Positions 59,942-64,000 of a DNA stretch of 64,000 bases are shown here, in pieces. Source of the stretch: Bacillus sp. P14.5 (GTDB lineage Bacteria; Bacillota; Bacilli; Bacillales; Bacillaceae_B); NCBI RefSeq assembly GCF_003316765.1, contig NZ_NIJF01000073.1:1-64000 (forward strand), given 5' to 3'. The translations under genes were made by a program, and so were the position numbers. Under the pieces are notes generated by a model. The model was given only the letters and a program-made list of their open reading frames with translations, searched no databases and had not been told where the DNA came from. Position 1 is the first letter of the stretch. Each line of letters starts with the position of its first letter.

Positions 59942-60748
59942 TCATTGTTTGGTAATTTCATATCTTGCTCCCTGTAAAAGAATGGATTGGTTTTGACTGC
60001 CGTTTTCAAACTGAATGCCAAAGGGTCTTTCGCCAAATGAATGGAGGAAATTTTTAACCACGCCATCCTCAACAGGAGTACAAAACAACAGGTTTCCATG
60101 CGGCAAGTAAAGGCGCTGGCATTTTGCACCCCATTCCTCATTTATATATGCCTCTCCCATTTGCAGATCGAAAAGAGAAGACCAGCTGGAAATTGTATCA
60201 TCCAAGTTTTCAACGGCGAACAACACATCCTTAATTTGAAGAGAGCCGGCTGGATGGCTGGAGTGTACCTTCAGCTTCTCTCTTCTAACCGCATCATCTT
60301 CTCCCCACTGGATGAAGAAGGGAAGGGGAAGTGATGGGTGCTCCTCCGCGATAAACAGCATGGACCATTGCAAAAGTTCTCCATTGTCCGTTAACCGCGA
60401 ACCTTTAACAGGGCCATGAAGTTTAAGACCTTTTTCTTTAAGGTCGGCAGCAAGTTGCTCCATGTTATTCGTCCTGAGAGCGATCCTCCCCGGGTGGTCT
60501 CCCAAAGGCAGTTCAGTGACAAGCTGTTGAATCAGCGGGTTATCGTCAACCTGGATGGATACAGATGCATCTTGAATTCCGAGCCACTCGATATAACTCA
60601 AACCAAAATAAGCAAGCGTGTTATAAGTCCCCCAGTTTTCATGCTTCCCGCCCTCAATAACCTGAATGCCATGCTGCAGCATCGTTTTTCTCGCAGATGT
60701 AGGATTAGATGAAAAGTGAACGAGATGATCAAAGGCTAGTGAAGTCAT
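59942..60748 (-). CDS. VOC/glyoxalase-like domain protein
   Basis: This 268-residue protein of the glyoxalase_3-like group begins ALAFDHLVHF-type (TSLAFDHLVHFSSNP). It has two beta-alpha-beta-beta-beta halves, with ligands expected in the DHLVHF and the second-half VLFAVENLDDT segment. It is a putative dioxygenase or isomerase of unknown substrate. A 74-bp piece of this gene is found again at 52027-52100. GAGGTAAAC precedes ATG 60748. Confidence 0.82.
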   Translation of the reverse strand: MTSLAFDHLVHFSSNPTSARKTMLQHGIQVIEGGKHENWGTYNTLAYFGLSYIEWLGIQDASVSIQVDDNPLIQQLVTELPLGDHPGRIALRTNNMEQLAADLKEKGLKLHGPVKGSRLTDNGELLQWSMLFIAEEHPSLPLPFFIQWGEDDAVRREKLKVHSSHPAGSLQIKDVLFAVENLDDTISSWSSLFDLQMGEAYINEEWGAKCQRLYLPHGNLLFCTPVEDGVVKNFLHSFGERPFGIQFENGSQNQSILLQGARYEITKQ

Positions 60749-61246
60749 TTTGTTTACCTCGTTTCTGTTTAGTGATGTGATTTTATTTTAACAGGTTTCT
60801 CAAAAGGACCTGAGTGTCTGCCTAGGACTCTATGACAATACCAAGGAGAGTAGAGGGATAATTAATGTGTCCAAGGGCAAGGCGGAGGTATAAGCACTTT
60901 ATATACATAAGTTCCTAAACTCCCCCTTCCAAAACCTTATACTTGAGATCTTTGAAAGGTTAAACTAAGCAAACAACAGTCGACAAATATTTGAGTGTAC
61001 TGTGACTATACTTAACAGATATGGATCATTTTATAGAGGATACCTGTTATATTTGATTAATCTCCTATAATTTAACAGGGTAATATTAGAGTATGAGTTA
61101 TTTTGTGCTATATTGATAATAGGGAAAACTCTTGGTACTTGGGAGATCGAGATAAATGAATGACTATAACTTAGTTTATTTAATGAGCAAGGCTAAAAAG
61201 AGTTTGTAGATTAGAGAGTAATATATATACATTAAGGGGGCCAATT
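60749..61246. other. Intergenic region before the DUF4062 gene
   Basis: About 500 bp without a supportable gene. It is AT-rich, with a short TCGACAAATATTTGAGTGTACTG repeat relative near 60978 and the AAGGGGG ribosome binding site of the next gene at 61234-61240. The AT content rises toward the next gene, consistent with an acquired segment beginning here. Confidence 0.5.
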
Positions 61247-63980
61247 GTGACTTTCATTAAAGATAAAATAAATGTGTTTATCAGTTCTAAATGTGGAGTA
61301 GAATCTTATGACATTATTAGGGCAGCTCTTAAAAATTCATTAGAAAACACTGGATTTATAACAACTTACGTTTTTGAAGCTGGAGCTGCGGCTTCAGTAA
61401 CTGCAAGGGATGAATATTTGAATAAGTTAGAGGACTGTCATGTGGTGCTATTTCTAATTGACAATAAAGAATCAAAAATTCCTGAAGGAGTTATGAAGGA
61501 ATGGATGCATGCAAGGAAGATTGGCCGAAAAGCCATTTATCTTTTTTTAAATGATCCTTTAAAAAAGAAAGTGAGATACAAAAGGAATTAAATGGTCCAA
61601 ATGGTGCACGATACAAAGTTGTGAATAATATACATGAGCTTATAGATACAGGTTTTAAAAGCGTTATGAATGACATAGTAAATATTTATAATGAATATTG
61701 TAAAAACAGACTAATAAAGTTGGAGGAACAAGGGACTCTAGATGACTACGGTCATGAGTATATTAATGATATTGAACCAGTGGAAAAAAGTTTGATCAAG
61801 AAAAAAGAGCTCACTGGTTTTTCTAAAACTACTCACCTATTTAAAAATATTATATTTAAAAATGATGAACAAGTTGAACCCGATAATGAAATGGATGAAT
61901 TCTCTTATTATTTAATGAAATACTTAATAGGAGAAGGAGAAATTTCAAAGGTTAACTTTTCGTCGATTATGTCTGTAATTAATGATAAGTTCGAAGGGAG
62001 CTTAAAAGAGGTCATCCAAAAAAGGTGGCAAGCTATTGAGTTTTATTATAAAGGAGATATGGAAAAAGCAATTTCTCAATTAAATGAAGCTGTATCCCAA
62101 ATTGAGGAACTGAAAATAGAAAAGTGGATTAGAGACGATATTCTTATAGATATCAGAAACTTTGAAAATAAAAAAATGAACAATTCTAATCAGGTGTTTA
62201 TCTCTGATGCCCAAAAAAAATAGAAGATAATAGTCACTTGTTATATTTTCCGGCTATAGATAGAGTGCAAAAAAATATTAATAATGAAATCCTTAAAGAC
62301 ATAAATAAGTTCACTATTCAAAGTCCTTACAGTACTTCGATTGGTTCTAAAATAGATTACCTACTTGAGGAAGTAGCAAAAAGTTTGTATATTGCTATTA
62401 TTTATGGTTCGTTAACCCATATATCACTCACAAATAGCTTACTGAAAGATATCTTTCAGCAATATTCACGAATCTATGATGAATATCAATTAAAATTTGA
62501 GTATTTGAAATTTAGCATTCTTGATCAAGATTATAAAAACATTAAACATATTTGCAATAATAACAGTGAAATTTTATCTTCGTGTAGCTTTGAAAAAATA
62601 TATGAATTGTATAGGTTATCTAATTCGTTACCATACGAGGGAGATAGGACTAAAACCAAATTAGTTTTGTTTAATCACCTTGGTTACTACTTTGGGGATA
62701 AAGACTATAATAACATCCAAGACGAGATATTTAATATCTTAAATAAGTGGCTTTATTCTGAACCAATAGTAGGAAACTGGTCATTTATTGTTAAAGCAAT
62801 AAAAGGAAATATCAGAAGAATAGATATTAACAGGGTTTTTCCTTTTTTAATTCAAATCATAAAAAATAAGTTTGTTAGATTTTACGATAATGTCTTTGAT
62901 TTGCTTGAGAGTATTAATTGGAAGGTATATTCTCATCATTTAGGAGAATTAAAGAATCTAATAGTTGATTTATTAGATGAAAATCAACTAAAGGATTCCA
63001 GATTCTTTCAGAGTTTAATAATAAGTCTAAGAAGACAATTTGAAGAGTTTAGTGAATTAGATAGGATAATAAAAGAGGAATCGGGGAAATTTTACAACCT
63101 GTACAAGTTAGAAGTGTTTAATTTATCCTCAGAAGAAAATGGTCACTATATAAAAGAGTATGTAGACCAAATGGTTAATAGAAATAATAACTTAGGTAAA
63201 AATGGAGTATATGGAACCTATGCAACCTCCCCATATAGAATAATAAAAAATATTATATCGAATTCAAATATTGTTCTCACACAAATACTTTTTTTAGACG
63301 TAATAGATAGTATTAAAGAAACTTTACTTAATCCAAAGCAATATGCAAATGAAAAGCTAGATGGGTTAGAGCTTTTATTTGTATTAAAATTGATGAATAA
63401 CCGTGAGGAAGAAATAATATATGATTGGGAAGGTCTAAATACTGAACTCCTAGGTAACGTTGAAAATGTGTTGAACATATATCAAGGTATTTTCGAAAAA
63501 GATTCGGAACTAACTGTTAGACTATATTTGTATATATGGTTTATTGCAAACTCAGTATCTGAAGATAAAGAGTTATTGCTTTTACTTTCAGTTTTTAATA
63601 AAGAAGACGTATACCAAAACATAAAGTTATTAGAATCAATAAAATTGTTTGTGAGTTATCATGATGAGAGTAATAAAGCGATTCCAAATGATCAAATTAT
63701 TTTACATGTTATCTTATCAAAATCTAGAGATAGAAATTTTTATTTAAGGTATCATGCAATTGAATCTTTATTCCTAATGATAGGAAAAGGTTACGATGAA
63801 GTTATTATTAGTGAATTATCTGAACTAATTGAAGATCCAGATTACAGAATTAAAGCTATGATTATCAATAATGCTAACAAACTGAATTCTAATTATAGAG
63901 ATTCTATGGAAATAATCTTTGAAAAGGCCAAAATAGATAACAATTTTATTATTCGAAGAAATGAGCTCACCTTAAATTGA
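61247..63980 (+). pseudogene. Large DUF4062-type protein, split by two frameshifts in A-runs
   Basis: GTG 61247 follows AAGGGGG. The N-terminal domain (about 1-115; KINVFISSKCG, YVFEAGAAASVTARDEYL, CHVVLFLIDNKES) fits the DUF4062 family, a TIR/SLOG-like sensor fold in bacterial conflict proteins. The frame breaks at an A6 run (61561-61566) and again at an A8 run (62213-62220). One extra A at each rejoins all three frames into one protein of about 911 residues. The long C-terminal part is helical, with no motif I recognise; its last 150 residues look like HEAT-type repeats (ESLFLMIGKGY). Base composition is much more AT-rich than the neighbours, a sign of transfer. Confidence 0.72.
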
Positions 63981-64000
63981 TAGACAAGAACCAGGATCTC

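Overview
The window looks like a chromosomal segment of a Gram-positive, spore-forming type of bacterium of the family Bacillaceae. The evidence is the SacB/LevB levan pair, a ykoFEDC operon behind a TPP riboswitch, Btr-like and YesMN-like regulators, Fur boxes and strong AGGAGG ribosome binding sites. Gene-by-gene resemblance is to Bacillus/Mesobacillus-type genomes; the exact genus cannot be fixed from the sequence alone. No rRNA, tRNA, CRISPR array or intact insertion sequence was seen.

Layout. 1-340 is a tandem array of 53-bp palindromic repeats. 0.5-5.9 kb is a sigma-54 activator divergent from an aldehyde dehydrogenase / metallo-beta-lactamase-fold lactonase / iron alcohol dehydrogenase operon. 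This gene set matches the gamma-butyrolactone (blcABC/attKLM) pathway, with a perfect -24/-12 promoter and three activator palindromes. 7.4-14.9 kb is a levan island: YesMN-type two-component system, an orphan sugar-binding lipoprotein, levansucrase sacB and endolevanase levB. 15-17.7 kb has a lipoprotein and a D-threonine aldolase-like PLP enzyme. 18-19.3 kb has a probable HTH antitoxin / TumE-like toxin pair with a frameshifted toxin. 19.8-23.7 kb is the TPP-riboswitch-controlled ykoFEDC hydroxymethylpyrimidine/thiamine uptake operon.

24-34 kb is an accessory zone. A 378-bp direct repeat flanks an RQC-minor DNA-binding gene pair. A 481-bp MITE-like element has split a terminator. There are also a decayed RelBE-type pair, a phage-type DnaD-like/DnaB-like replication pair, a retropepsin pair, a SatA-like acetyltransferase and several small genes. 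34.9-38.2 kb carries two HTH-PfkB kinases and psuG (pseudouridine catabolism, with a cre site). 39.2-46.7 kb is a Fur-boxed siderophore uptake cluster: two permeases, two ATPases, a broken FhuF-like reductase, a Btr-like regulator and a binding lipoprotein. 47.5-51.8 kb holds a Ca2+/cation exchanger, small genes, an SDR enzyme and an AraC regulator. 52.5-58.1 kb is an OmpR-type two-component system followed by a SwrC/AcrB-type RND exporter. 58-60.7 kb has small Cys-rich and basic proteins, a NERD protein and a VOC protein. The window ends with a large DUF4062-type gene interrupted by two frameshifts.

Two themes cross the whole window. First, intergenic space is filled by several families of dispersed palindromes: the 53-bp hairpin family, a GGCCTGmCCCC..GGGGGTCAGGCC family, a GGGGAAAATTCCCC family, a GGGGACGGTCC family and a GGGACAGGTTCC family. 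Several serve as terminators or sit at the broken ends of genes. Second, six frameshifts in four genes each look like one missing base in a mononucleotide run. This points to base-calling undercounts or slippage rather than gradual gene decay, so those genes may be intact in the living strain.
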